Shown: positions 1-10,258 of the stretch, in pieces
How the letters are laid out: each line of letters begins with the position of its first letter
How positions within the stretch are numbered: position 1 is the first letter of the stretch
NCBI GenBank assembly: GCA_916048095.2
Contig: OU696593.1
Span: 3,282,001-3,346,000 of the forward strand
Length of the DNA stretch: 64,000 bases
Origin: Sacculina carcini
Lineage: Eukaryota; Arthropoda; Thecostraca; Sacculinidae
Direction: 5' to 3'
Notes under the pieces: generated by a model
Seen by the model: the letters and a program-made list of their open reading frames with translations, nothing else
What the model was told of the DNA's origin: nothing
Database searches by the model: none
Made by a program: the position numbers and the translations under genes

Positions 1-240
1 AGGTTAAAAATTAAATCCCAAATTAACGCATACGCAGGTACACATCCCCCAGCGTCTCAAATGCCATCATAACTAAAGCTGAAATCAGCGCGGATCACAG
101 AGAATATAGACTGGTCTAGCCAAATCTGATACAATGACATTTCAAGTAAAACTAATTCAGTGAATACAAAGCAGAACAAACAGCAATAAGTAGTGGAACA
201 CCGAGAAAGAGCGACGATGTCATCTCCCTGAACGCCTCTT

Positions 241-400
241 TTACTCTGCCAGTGCGTGTTGCATGATTGCAAAGGCAATAATAGCGGCAATAACCAGCAC
301 TTGTTGGGTCGGAGAAAGCGACAGCAGTCGTGAGTGTCTAATGAGCAATGGCGCGCGACCCGGAGCTGTTATGCCGCCTGTCATAACCACCAGCCACTTT
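241..400 (-). CDS. possible terminal exon of an unidentified membrane protein
   Basis: Reading the minus strand, a pyrimidine-rich stretch ends in TTTAG at 401-403, a plausible splice acceptor, and opens a frame of about 52 codons that ends in TAA at 241-243. The encoded end has a basic segment followed by a hydrophobic stretch of about 18 residues (VLVIAAIIAFAIM core) and a short polar tail ending HALAE, as in a tail-anchored or multi-span membrane protein. I do not recognise the family. No upstream exon could be tied to it, and the frame could be fortuitous. Confidence 0.25.
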
Positions 401-460
401 CTAAAGGTCATAGAGCACATTAAATGTAATATCAATACAACACGTTGACACTCACTAGGC

Positions 461-604
461 CAGTGGTTCCCAAACTCGCGGCACTTCAACAATTTGCTGA
501 GCTAACAGGAAAAATCAAAGACACTTTGTAATTATGAAAAACAAAACAACGCTATATAAACGGCGGGCTAAAGAAGATAATTTAAATAAATTTGGGAACG
601 ACTG
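461..604. mobile_element. short hAT-like MITE or MITE remnant
   Basis: The left end CAGTGGTTCCCAAACT is a typical hAT terminal inverted repeat. The right end TTTGGGAACGACTG is its imperfect complement, giving an element of about 144 bp. The flanking octamers (453-460 and 605-612) do not match, so the target duplication is lost or the right boundary is wrong. Confidence 0.35.
553..560 (+). promoter_or_regulatory. TATA-like box upstream of the repeat-protein gene
   Basis: TATATAAA lies on the + strand about 260 bp upstream of the signal-peptide exon of the heptapeptide-repeat gene. This spacing leaves room for a short first exon and an intron. It also lies inside the MITE-like segment 461-604, so it may be incidental. 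There is no direct evidence of use. Confidence 0.25.
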
Positions 605-821
605 CGCAGCTTGCGCATGAAAGTATGCACGCGAACATTGAACAAAGAAAACGCCTTCAGGTTACAGTTGCACGCTTTATATTATAATATTACTTTCGAT
701 ACTCAATTTGTCTTACTCTATAACACAGCAAACGCAAGTACAGCCCACAACCGCATGTCAAAAATCCATCGGTCAAATACTGTAATGACAGCTCTAACGA
801 TGTGCTTGTTTACATCGACAG

Positions 822-3779
822 ACGAGAACATTGAGTGTATTTTTGCTGGTCTTGATCGTCATGGAGATGGTATTTGCGGAGCCGGCGAGGAGACCAAAGG
901 GCAAACACCGTGGACGCCGTCCTCACAAACAAAGAAGACCACATCGGAGACCGCACCGAAGACCCCAGCACCGGCCTAATCGACCAAAAAAGAGACCATA
1001 TGCCCATCAGATCGTCTACACATCTCCAATCGAATCACACAAGCCCCAGACAGAATACACGCATACAGACGCGAATCCATATACGCCCGATTTCCATTTC
1101 GAAATACCGGATTTTAACTTGGAGCTACAAGCACACGTGCCAAAACATCCAGAAAACAGTTACAAACAACCAGAAACCAGCTACAAACAGCCACAAACTG
1201 ATTACAAACAACCCGAAACTAGTTATAAACAACCAGAAACCAGTTATAAACAGCCAGAAACCAGTTATAAACAGCCAGAAACCAGTTATAAACAGCCAGA
1301 AACCAGATATAAACAGCCAGAAACCGGTTATAAGCAGCCAGAAACCAGTTATAAACAGCCAGAAACCAGTTATAAGCAGCCAGAAACCAGTTATAAACAG
1401 CCAGAAACCGGTTATAAGCAGCCAGAAACCAGTTATAAACAGCCAGAAACCGGTTATAAGCAGCCAGAAACCAGTTATAAGCAGCCAGAAACCAGTTATA
1501 AGCAGCCAGAAACCGGTTATAAGCAGCCAGAAACCAGATATAAACAGCCTCAAACTGGTTATAAACACCCAGAAACTAGCCACAAACAACCAGAAATCAG
1601 TTATGAAGAGCCAGAAACCAGTTATAAACAGCCAGAATCCAGTTATAAACAGCCAGAAACCGGTTATAAGCAGCCAGAAACCAGTTATAAACAGCCAGAA
1701 ACCAGTTATAAACAACCAGAAACCAGTTATAAGCAGCCAGAAACCAGTTATAAACAGCCAGAAACCGGTTATAAGCAGCCAGAATCCAGTTATAAACAGC
1801 CAGAAACCAGTTATAAACAACCAGAAACCACTTATAAACAGCCAGAAACCAGTTATAAGCAGCCAGAAACCAGTTATAAGCAGCCAGAAACCGGTTATAA
1901 GCAGCCAGAAACCAGATATAAACAGCCACAAACTGGTTATAAACACCCAGAAACTAGCCACAAACAACCAGAAATCAGTTATAAACAGCCAGAAACTAGT
2001 TATAAACAGCCAGAAACCAGCTACAAACAGCCAGAAACTAGTTATAAGCAGTCAGAAATCAGTTACAACCAACCAGAAACCAATTATAAGCAGCCGCAAA
2101 CTGGTTACAATCAGCCAAAAATCATTCACAAAGAACCTGCGACAGCTTACCAGCAGCATCAGACAAATTATAAACAAGAAGACGGTTATGAACGGCCTGG
2201 AGCCACTTACAAACAGCCTGCGGTAGTTTATAAACAACCCGAGGTGACTTATAGAGAACCGGAATCCACATACAACCCAATAACCTCTCATAATATCAGA
2301 AATGAGGACGACCAAGAGTACAAGTTTCCAGATGACGACTTCATCTTCCCACCATTTCCCAACTTCGAGTCGTTGAAGACATCGTTTGTGAAGAATGTGC
2401 CCAAACCAGAGACCTATCCACCTTCCCTAAAACGATTGCCCGAATATCAGGGAAAACAGACAGGAAATAACGCACGTGACAATCCTGGTTTTGACAGTCA
2501 TATAAACACACCTGACAAACAAGCGTATAATCATCCACATGTAAAACGGGTTGAGTCAACCCCCCAAGGACCACATGCTCAATTGAATGATCCCTATACG
2601 AGCCACACGGCGGCTTACGCTACAACACCCTCTTATCAAATGACTGGTATCCATCCCGAAGCACAAATACCGTCCTACCATTCACCAACCCGCCAACCGG
2701 TGGCAATTTTGCCCGGAGGACAATCTCGTGCAGGTGTTGACGAACACGTGATAACCGACGATAAGTACAAACGACAGCCTCCGGCGACTGTATCGCACCA
2801 CAAGACCAGTATACAACTACCGCACGAGTCCAATCCTCACCGTCTGCCGACTCAACCAGGTTCACCGGTGTACGACTCACACGCTAACACGGAAGTAGAC
2901 TACAACACGAATGGCTCAGCCGAACGGGATTCGACGAGACCACCGGCTTCATCAAATGTACATTCCAAACATCAACCACAGTCCAACTTCTATTCGTCTG
3001 ACCATGGTCAGAATAACAAAAGATTGCCGATTTCAGCGCAGCATGATGTTCCACTTGACACTCGGCTGATGAATCAACAGGACCGCTACGTGACCACTGG
3101 AAGTGTGGAACACGGCCCATTAAATAGTCACCACCAGATATCGACCCAGAACAACCACTCCCCAGAAAACCAGCCACTCAGAGACAACCAGCCGAACCGA
3201 CAAGATGATAACCAATTGTACAAAAACGGCTACGACACATCTGTAGGCAGCAAGCGAGACTTATCGCCAAGCGTAAAAGAACACCCACTGCACAGGATAG
3301 CCCAATTACCCCACAACAACTACCGGTCGTCTCCAGAAACTACCTCACTGCATGCACCAAACACCGCCACCACGCAAAACCAACATAACCTCGCGCTGTA
3401 CTACTATCCGCAAGTAAAGCGCAACCACCAGGCAGTTGAGAATATTGAACGCATAGATTATTCACAGGGCACATTCTCCAGACAGCCAGAAGATCAAGAA
3501 CGACAGAAAATCGACAAAATGAAAAACATAGATGTCCTGCCCGCAGTAAAGGTATTGGACCGCAAAGAGGATGTAGAACTTGATGAGATAGTATCGGATA
3601 AGACAGACATGCAACGTAGCAAAAAACCGACGATTGTTCGGTTGTTTGATGGAGATGACTCGGACTATGGCACACCGAAGCCGAGCATTATCGGGTCGAA
3701 ACGACAGTCACGTGATGGTAAAAAGGTGGATAACGACAAGGAGACATACGGAGGAAGTGAATGGTGGGATCTCCGTTGA
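822..3779 (+). CDS. secreted Tyr/Lys-rich heptapeptide-repeat protein (candidate structural or adhesive protein)
   Basis: One long open frame of about 985 codons ends in TGA at 3777-3779. It begins with a hydrophobic segment (SVFLLVLIVMEMVFA) that looks like a signal peptide, with likely cleavage before EPARRP. A basic Arg/Pro/His/Lys-rich stretch of about 45 residues follows, then a Tyr-containing linker. Next come 45 heptads of consensus YKQPET(S/G/R) at 1161-2105, then degenerate heptads to about 2280. The final ~500 residues are a hydrophilic Gln/Asn/His/Pro-rich region with several dibasic sites. No cysteine-rich or enzymatic domain is visible. The only in-frame ATGs (861, 867) fall within the signal sequence, and an AG acceptor lies at 820-821, so the initiator is probably in an upstream exon I could not define. 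The composition recalls DOPA-bearing bivalve foot proteins, which also use short Pro/Tyr/Lys/Thr repeats, but there is no clear homology. Silk-like, cuticular or egg-coat proteins are alternatives. Confidence 0.75.
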   Translation, partial: TRTLSVFLLVLIVMEMVFAEPARRPKGKHRGRRPHKQRRPHRRPHRRPQHRPNRPKKRPYAHQIVYTSPIESHKPQTEYTHTDANPYTPDFHFEIPDFNLELQAHVPKHPENSYKQPETSYKQPQTDYKQPETSYKQPETSYKQPETSYKQPETSYKQPETRYKQPETGYKQPETSYKQPETSYKQPETSYKQPETGYKQPETSYKQPETGYKQPETSYKQPETSYKQPETGYKQPETRYKQPQTGYKHPETSHKQPEISYEEPETSYKQPESSYKQPETGYKQPETSYKQPETSYKQPETSYKQPETSYKQPETGYKQPESSYKQPETSYKQPETTYKQPETSYKQPETSYKQPETGYKQPETRYKQPQTGYKHPETSHKQPEISYKQPETSYKQPETSYKQPETSYKQSEISYNQPETNYKQPQTGYNQPKIIHKEPATAYQQHQTNYKQEDGYERPGATYKQPAVVYKQPEVTYREPESTYNPITSHNIRNEDDQEYKFPDDDFIFPPFPNFESLKTSFVKNVPKPETYPPSLKRLPEYQGKQTGNNARDNPGFDSHINTPDKQAYNHPHVKRVESTPQGPHAQLNDPYTSHTAAYATTPSYQMTGIHPEAQIPSYHSPTRQPVAILPGGQSRAGVDEHVITDDKYKRQPPATVSHHKTSIQLPHESNPHRLPTQPGSPVYDSHANTEVDYNTNGSAERDSTRPPASSNVHSKHQPQSNFYSSDHGQNNKRLPISAQHDVPLDTRLMNQQDRYVTTGSVEHGPLNSHHQISTQNNHSPENQPLRDNQPNRQDDNQLYKNGYDTSVGSKRDLSPSVKEHPLHRIAQLPHNNYRSSPETTSLHAPNTATTQNQHNLALYYYPQVKRNHQAVENIERIDYSQGTFSRQPEDQERQKIDKMKNIDVLPAVKVLDRKEDVELDEIVSDKTDMQRSKKPTIVRLFDGDDSDYGTPKPSIIGSKRQSRDGKKVDNDKETYGGSEWWDLR
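1161..2105 (+). repeat. 21-bp coding tandem repeat, 45 units in strict register
   Basis: Forty-five consecutive 21-bp units encode Y-K-Q-P-E-T-X, where X is mostly Ser, Gly or Arg. No unit is gained or lost out of frame across 945 bp. Most variation is synonymous (TAT AAA/AAG CAG/CAA CCA GAA ACC) or falls at position 7. A variant block (X=Arg, PQTG, KHPETS, HKQPEIS) appears at 1536 and again at 1914, exactly 378 bp (18 units) apart, which shows a higher-order duplication. Confidence 0.92.
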
Positions 3780-4470
3780 TTACATGCACACCATCCAGCC
3801 AAATTCAGTCTAGATTTCAACAAAACACTCATGTGTTGTGTTGAGGTTTCACATGTCAGTTTTCAACTTTGACCGAAAGTAATGTAATCGGACGAATGCG
3901 TGCATGTTTAATGAGCGTGTGTTTTAGCAATAATGTGCATGTCAGTTTTAACGTGAAAATATACATATTCCAACGCAATAACATGTGAAAACACTCCTTC
4001 AATTGTATGAACATTGATAATATTGTTTAGTGTGTGTGTGTGTGTGTTTGTTCATGACTTCATCTTCAAATCGAAAACAAGAGAAAAGGATAGAATATCA
4101 CGACACATTAGATCAGCTTCCGAATATCGTCGCTTCCATAAGGACAACTCGAAAAGCGGCTAATGCAAGCTCACCGAGCTTTCAACAGCTTAGAAGTCGT
4201 ACAAATCTCTTTAAGCACTATTTGATGAATATATCTAGTGAACAATGAAATATGCTAGGTGAAAAGGTTCGCTGCGAGACCAAGATGCAAACATTCACAC
4301 TATTGTCAAACTAAATATTGAAGACCACATAGCCCTGTCTTTTCGCGCTCTTCCCGTTTCACATTGTTCATGCATTTTAACAACAACAACAACAACAATA
4401 ATAATAATAAATCCATAAGTAGCATTGGCCACAAACTCTTCACACGACGGTCATGTATTCAGTATATCAG
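3780..4470. other. 3' flank of the repeat-protein gene, no gene seen
   Basis: This AT-rich sequence probably holds the 3' UTR of the repeat-protein gene. It contains a short TG tract near 4031-4047 and an AAC/AAT trinucleotide tract near 4380-4411. A 72-codon frame at 4030-4248 starts inside the TG tract and shows no recognisable domain. Confidence 0.4.
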
Positions 4471-4610
4471 GCATCTACACTGAACTTATGGTGGATGGCT
4501 TGACAGCAGGTGCCGTGTTTGACAGTGACATTCTCTGACAACAAGGTGTACTCATATAAATACAAGCTAAACACCTGCCAACAATCGTGACTGGCGCACA
4601 ACTGGTTGAT

Positions 4611-4912
4611 TCACTCTCGCTGCGAACTACTTGCAGAAGGGGGCATCCTTGAGCCATCCGAGACTGAAGCCTTGTTGCCGGCCGGTGAAGATGCCGAAGA
4701 AGCGGACGCAGTGGAGCTGCTGCCGCCGTTGCTGTTATTGTGAAGGAAACTTAACTTCTCCTCGTCCTCATACTTCATCAGTCTGCCGTAGTGTTCGATC
4801 GGGTCGACCATACTTGAGTCGACAAAGAAACTGCGCCCACGCACCATGAACGTACTGAACATGCCCTCTGTTTCGGGAATGACCACCTCGTGCGCCTTGA
4901 ACTTGGTCTACG

Positions 4913-4947
<35 letters not shown>

Positions 4948-6551
4948 CATACAAACAAAGCAAGCACTGCTACAACCAAAGTGAATGAAATATCGAGCCA
5001 ATCAACATTAAACTACTACAAAATTCCCAACACACAAACAGATACATACAGACATACACACACACGCACACAAAATTGAATGATTTTATTACACTTGAAT
5101 ACTAAGATAATCAAATTAATTCAGTGGCAATAGAGAAAAATACAGGATATTTCACAAGCAACGCTAAATATCACAAGAGACTCCAAGAGTCACGTGACGT
5201 AATTACTGGGTTCAAAAAATCAAACCGATTAACTGACGAATCAATTATAAAAGAAAACATACACATACCGTAGATCACCACCATTAAGCCCATGTCCAAA
5301 AAATAATTCCGTATTTTCCATGGTGAGCTCAAAAGCCAGATGTATTTCAGAGTGAGCAAAATTTAGTCTGCCACGGTTTATCCAAAATGAACAGGCTCGA
5401 TTATAGTATGAATTGTATCAATGCTAATGTTAATAAGTACAAATATTTGCAATAGTTTGATGAAAAACGTAAATCAACACGTGAATAATAGGAAAAGACG
5501 TATTTTAACATATTGTCTACGTGGAACGAATAGAGCAATAGAAAAATACTACCAGAAAAAGTATACATTTTGGGAGAGCTTATTGGACCGTGCTACTAAA
5601 AACTTAGTATTTCAGGCCTGAAAAGTGGCATGGTCTTAATGGCCAGGATCTACGATACTTTCATGGGCATTTCCTACAGTGTGCCGGGACGACACCACCT
5701 CGCAGTGCTACTCGATGACAAAATGACAGCCACTGCCTGAAACACGCGTGTGTCCACCTTGCGTCGTCGCAGAAGCAGCGAGTAAGTTTCGGCCGTGTAG
5801 CGATCAAGTAGCGGGTCGTAGCGCAGTGCGAGCACATAGTTTTTGACAACCATGTGCAGCAGCAGCGGAGTGGCCACGGCAACCGCGCCAATTACGGCGC
5901 AGTTAAACACCACCAAACTGCCACACGGTGTCACAAGCCGAATAAAATATTAACCAGCCAAATTGAAAAGCACAATACAGTTTGTAGAATCAAGATGTAA
6001 GTTTGATCACAATATACGTACTCACATTCATCCATACACAAACACACATCTATCAGATTCCGCTTTGGTCTACGCACAAGCGAACCGACTCTAATAAAAT
6101 CGTTTTTGTGTTCCCTGACTGAATGTCTGCCAGGATTTCTGTCACTCGATCGGCCCAAAGAACACAGACCCTTTTCTGTGTATAATCGAGGGGTTATTTT
6201 GGTTTGTTTTGCGTTTTTTCGCCCACATAACATGTTTTGTCTATGTAGTATATAGTTTTCGTACGATTTGCTTGTGTTATTCGTGGGCTACACAAGCCTA
6301 TTGGCTTCTCATGCCCGGTCGTATTGCGTATTGTGTGTTGAGTATGAATGATGAAATGAATGATGAATGATGATTATGATGCGTGGCTCGATGGCTGTCC
6401 ACCGCAGCAGCTGCCACAAACCCGGAGCTCTTGGCCGCCAGTGACGCCTGCAGTACAGGGATGAACATGAAACCGAGCGTGGACGTTATCAGTGAGAACA
6501 TTTTGACAAGCTTCATCTTCTTGGCCAGCGGTCCCAAGTAAATCACCTGCG

Positions 6552-6596
<45 letters not shown>

Positions 6597-7244
6597 GACA
6601 CGCACGGACACGTTTACATCTTCATTTATTAAGCCATTTATAAAGCGCGAGTGTTGGTATTTTTTCAACTAGAATTGAGTAAACAAATAAACGTAAGCAT
6701 ATGGGTACACCAACAAACTGATACAACACGTCCTGTCTGTATTCAACCACGCCGTATACTTTGACATTCACATTCGACACTGATACACCGCATTCGCTAA
6801 CACCTAGAGTTTATCTCAACAGCAATTCCATAAACTACGACTCGAATGCGCTAAATAGATGCTTCACATAAATATATACCAATTAATACACTGGCACTGC
6901 CAATAAACACAGCCGGCAGCTAGGTTCGAACCGCCCGCCTCTCTGGCACGCAAATTGAGCACGCTTTAGGAGCCACTGAACTACTCATTCGATCACCGCC
7001 GAGTGCGGACCAAGCAGACAGCGAGCTACAGCAAGCGACCACCTACCTGAGGCGAAATGGCATCTGGCGGCACGTTTTTCGGCTGCCACAATGAGTGTTC
7101 GAGTGCGGTGGTGGCAAATTGTCTGGATGCCTGCGACGAAGCAGAAACAGCGCGCACGACATTGGCGGCGCAGCAGTGGCTGACGGCGGCGAAGCTGGCG
7201 CAGCGGCGAACACACGTGCCGCGATACACGGCGCCAGCACTGCA
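4611..7244 (-). CDS. TMEM70: TMEM70 homologue, mitochondrial ATP-synthase assembly factor, four visible exons
   Basis: TMEM70 is a mitochondrial inner-membrane protein needed for assembly of ATP synthase. Four exons are readable on the minus strand. Exon a (about 7244-7047) encodes an Arg/Ala/Ser-rich presequence ending RQFATT, like a matrix-peptidase site. Exon b (6546-6422) encodes VIYLGPLAKKMKLVKMFS and the first membrane segment. Exon c (5917-5758) carries the second membrane segment (VIGAVAVATPLLLH) and the YDP..DRYTAETYS motif. Exon d (4907-4611) encodes the IPETEGMFSTF, FVD and HYGRLMKYEDEE motifs and a Ser/Ala-rich tail, with the stop at 4611. Junction phases agree: CAG/GT then CAG at a-b (phase 0), GG/GTTTGT then CAG at b-c (phase 2), AAG/GT then TAG at c-d (phase 0). 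Motif order matches vertebrate TMEM70 throughout. The initiator Met is not settled: the frame stays open upstream of 7244, and a TTTCACAG acceptor there suggests one more 5' exon. Confidence 0.85.
4914..4943. repeat. (CA)n microsatellite in the last TMEM70 intron
   Basis: About 15 CA dinucleotides lie a few bases outside the splice acceptor of the last TMEM70 exon, so on the transcribed strand they form a (TG)n tract just before the acceptor. Confidence 0.9.
6555..6594. repeat. (CA)n microsatellite next to the exon b acceptor of TMEM70
   Basis: About 20 CA dinucleotides lie immediately upstream, in transcript sense, of the exon b splice acceptor. The intron c-d acceptor has the same arrangement, so the gene has TG-rich acceptor regions twice. 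Confidence 0.9.
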
Positions 7245-9034
7245 CTGTGAAACAGTCACACACAATATAGATAATACAAGCATATAAATCGACAACATCA
7301 AAACGCAAAATAATGTATTCAATATACGATGATAATTGGTGTTTAAGGGGCGCACCGGTATGTCAGAACGTATAGCGCCTCCACTGTATTCAATACACAA
7401 ACGGAGTGAATAAAGGAAATGAACATTGGAAATGCCGTGAAATATGCTAGCAGACACAAATAAACATATTAATGGCGCAACGAGAATGACAGCAGGTGTA
7501 AGATAAAACTGAAGTGAAGAGAAGAAAATGAAGCACAAGAAAAACGAAGAAAGTTAGAACAAGAGTCATTGTGGGAACAATAAGAACGGGGTGAGCCCCA
7601 TGACTTTAGATGAACGCCGGCTAGCACGTAGATGTTTTTCCGCCCCTGATAATGTCCTTCATTTAATTCTGCTGGTAGTATAGTCAGCCTCTTAGCCACG
7701 AAAAACAGTGGGGTTGTCGGTTTAGTTGCTGAAAACTCCACCACGCTCAAAAGTGGTGTTGATGGGACAATCATGGAGTGGCCGACTCTTAGCGTGAACA
7801 CCACAAGGTCCCCAGAAACGAGGTTGGCAGCCAATGCGCTAGAATGGAGACCGTTGATGGTGTTACGATGAAACGACACACAATACACGACTGCCAGTGT
7901 GTGTGTGTGTGCGATCAGGGACGGTGGGACAGAGTTACACGACTAGCAAACTGTCAAAACTCAATAGTCAAGCAGAACGATTGAATCACATATGACCAAC
8001 ACGCAACAGTCAATAGATGAAAATAATACGTGAAATATCACACACACGGTATAGTGCAAACAATTAAAACTGGCTGAGAAATACTCATGAAAATGGCGAG
8101 ATAGATGATAAAAAATAAAGATAATCCAGCCCACTGATGCTTCGAAATTGCAAAATCTCAAACGATGTGCTTGCATTGTCAACTAATTCAATCCCTCACC
8201 GGAAGACCTGGCAGAATTAGAGCACGAGTTATATTGCAAACGGCCAAATGCGCCATAGCCGACCAGCCCGGGGGCAATATTCAACACAAAACCTGCAACA
8301 AAATAATTGCAACTTGAATAATTGCAACTTCATATTATTTAACTCAACGAACAAGTTGAAACGGGAAGAACGAGAACACAACAGCGAATGGTGAGCACAT
8401 TGTACAAATGCCTGTAGATATTGAATTAGGCGAGTCAGAAAGGACAAGATGTACTCTGATAAATCAATGAACTGTTCCCATTATCATCTGTATATTTGCA
8501 CGAACTGGGTTGTTTTAGTCATATATTTTGACACATATTTCAGAACCAAACACACACGCACACACACACACATACACACTAATATAGAGTGTGTATGTGA
8601 GTATGTGTATAGAGAGTTTCGGGACTGGTTTAAATTCAAGCAATAAACCAGTCCCGAAACAATCTAGGGCGAATTTCAAATCAAATTATATTTTGTCTCA
8701 GAGTTTCCAGGACTGGATAATATTTTGATATACTTCCTCACTATCCTAAGCACATAACACAAATACCATATGCTAGTATCATACGACTGACGCCATATAA
8801 ATTAAACTTAGTGCATCGAACAAAGCTAAGCTTCTACTGGGTCTATTGGGATTCTATTTGGGTTCTATTGCATTTATTCTTGCTGTTTATTGTTACTTTT
8901 TGCGCGCAAGTGTGATTATATGCGCTAAAGGAAGTATATTCTCGAATTGAATTAGAACCATATGATTGCGCATGCTATATGCACAAATACAGGTGACAAT
9001 TATTTCCAACGCATTGCTATCATAATTTATGGTA
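7245..9034. other. upstream flank of TMEM70; one unidentified open frame
   Basis: No recognised gene lies here. A 139-codon minus-strand frame at 7469-7888 has a coherent hydrophobic composition (for example SALAANLVSGDLVVFTLRVG) and could be an exon of an unknown gene or an old transposon piece; I cannot assign it. The rest is AT-rich with short TG/CA tracts and one perfect inverted repeat at 8616-8660, listed separately. Confidence 0.3.
8616..8660. repeat. perfect 17-bp inverted repeat with 11-nt loop
   Basis: GTTTCGGGACTGGTTTA at 8616-8632 is followed after 11 bases by its exact reverse complement at 8644-8660. A further degraded copy of the core (TTTCCAGGACTGG) follows near 8704. It may be the centre or end of a fold-back element. 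Confidence 0.85.
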
Positions 9035-9300
9035 GTATTTACCAATGGTTGTCGCGTACGATAAAATGAGCGATAAACGATAATTATCGCTGAGGTCAAA
9101 CTTTTTATCGTTTATCGCAAAGTTTTCTACAATTATCGCTCATTCACTTATTGCTAGACCCAAAAATGAGGAACGATATACGATACGTTCAAGACTTTTG
9201 TAAAAATAAAAAAATATGCACGGCGGCAATAGTCACAATAGCCCGCCTGACGTTTTCAGACCAGTTCAAGCTGAGAGTATATATAGCGTAGAGACTAGAG

Positions 9301-9663
9301 CAGTGGTTCTTAACCTGGGTTCGATCGAGCCCCAGGGGTTCGGTGAGTCAGTTTCAGGGGTTCGGTGGTTTGGTACCGTATGATTCGTATGAATCGTATG
9401 ATCCACTCCATCCACTCGTATGATTCGTGACGTCAAACTCTGCTTGGTCATCATTGGCTGCAGTTCTAATCACGCCACATCGCTTGGCCTTGATATCTGT
9501 GCTGCAAGCAACTCGGTCCACTCAGTAGTAGCCTACTTGTGTGACTGTCTTGATCGTACGTGATTGGTGATTTTGCTTATAATACTGCAAACACGAAGGG
9601 TTCGATGAATGCATGCATGAAACGTGTGGGGTTCAGTAGCTGTAATAAGGTTGAGAACCACTG
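9301..9663. mobile_element. hAT MITE with perfect 8-bp target duplication, nested in the 9043-10504 element
   Basis: It starts CAGTGGTTCTTAACC and ends GGTTGAGAACCACTG, inverted with one mismatch. The octamer GACTAGAG flanks both sides (9293-9300 and 9664-9671). At 363 bp it has no coding capacity. The left end (TTAACCTGGGTTCGATCGA and nearby GGGGTTCGGTGAGTC) resembles MITEs widespread in animals. Confidence 0.92.
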
Positions 9664-10030
9664 GACTAGAGGGATCAACACTGGCTTGCAAGTGAATTAT
9701 GAAGAATGTCATATGATAGCTGCCAAGTGTATGTGTAGCTGGCCAATCACATTATTATTCACAGCTGCAGTGCGTCAGTCTCGCTGGAGTTCTCGAGTTA
9801 GGAAGGTGTGTGCCGCTCTCTTCCATGCGCCTTGACCCACCCCAACCATGGCCCCTTCATGTTGAAGCATGTGGCCCCTGCCCTTGAAGAAAACATCAAG
9901 GAGAGCACCACTGTCACGGAGGAGGGTGCGCCAACATTGAGGAGTTGATCAAGAAAGAGGTGGACACCTGGGACAGGAGTAAGGTGGCAGAGGTGAAGCC
10001 TGGGTAATTCCCCAGCATGTACAGGGAGAA

Positions 10031-10258
10031 GTGATATCGCTGTTCATCAAGTACAACACGTCCTTGCCCAGCTCTGCTGTCGTGGAGCGCATGTTCAGCA
10101 CTGCTGGTGATGTCCTCAGGCTCAAGCGTGCATGCATGACCAGCGACAGGTTAGAGAAGCTGGTATTCACCAAGGGAAACATGCAGCTCCTGGATGCTGT
10201 CTTGAGGAGGGAGAGTCTGAGTCAGAGACTAATGTGGAATAGAACTTGTAGGCCATAG
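10031..10258 (+). pseudogene. hAT transposase C-terminal dimerisation domain fragment
   Basis: The frame encodes SSAVVERMFSTAGDVLRLKR and then LEKLVFTKGNMQLLD. This matches the hAT-family C-terminal dimerisation motif (A/S-x-S-x-ERxFS-x-A, followed by a helix ending in LVF/LIF). The catalytic core and BED zinc finger are missing. It lies inside the hAT element 9043-10504 and ends in a stop at 10256-10258. Confidence 0.75.

Noticed and set aside
611-979. Plus-strand 122-codon frame overlapping the start of the repeat-protein gene
   Set aside because: Different frame from the signal peptide and repeats, no domain. A donor at 660/661 was tried as a first exon but its phase does not fit the acceptor at 820-821.
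1125-1967. Long minus-strand frame of repeated FWLLITG units opposite the heptapeptide array
   Set aside because: It is the reverse complement of a 21-bp in-frame repeat, so it stays open for trivial reasons. The plus frame has the signal peptide and continues well beyond the repeat.
1161-2105. CRISPR-like array
   Set aside because: Units are contiguous with no spacers and lie in a coding frame of a eukaryotic gene.
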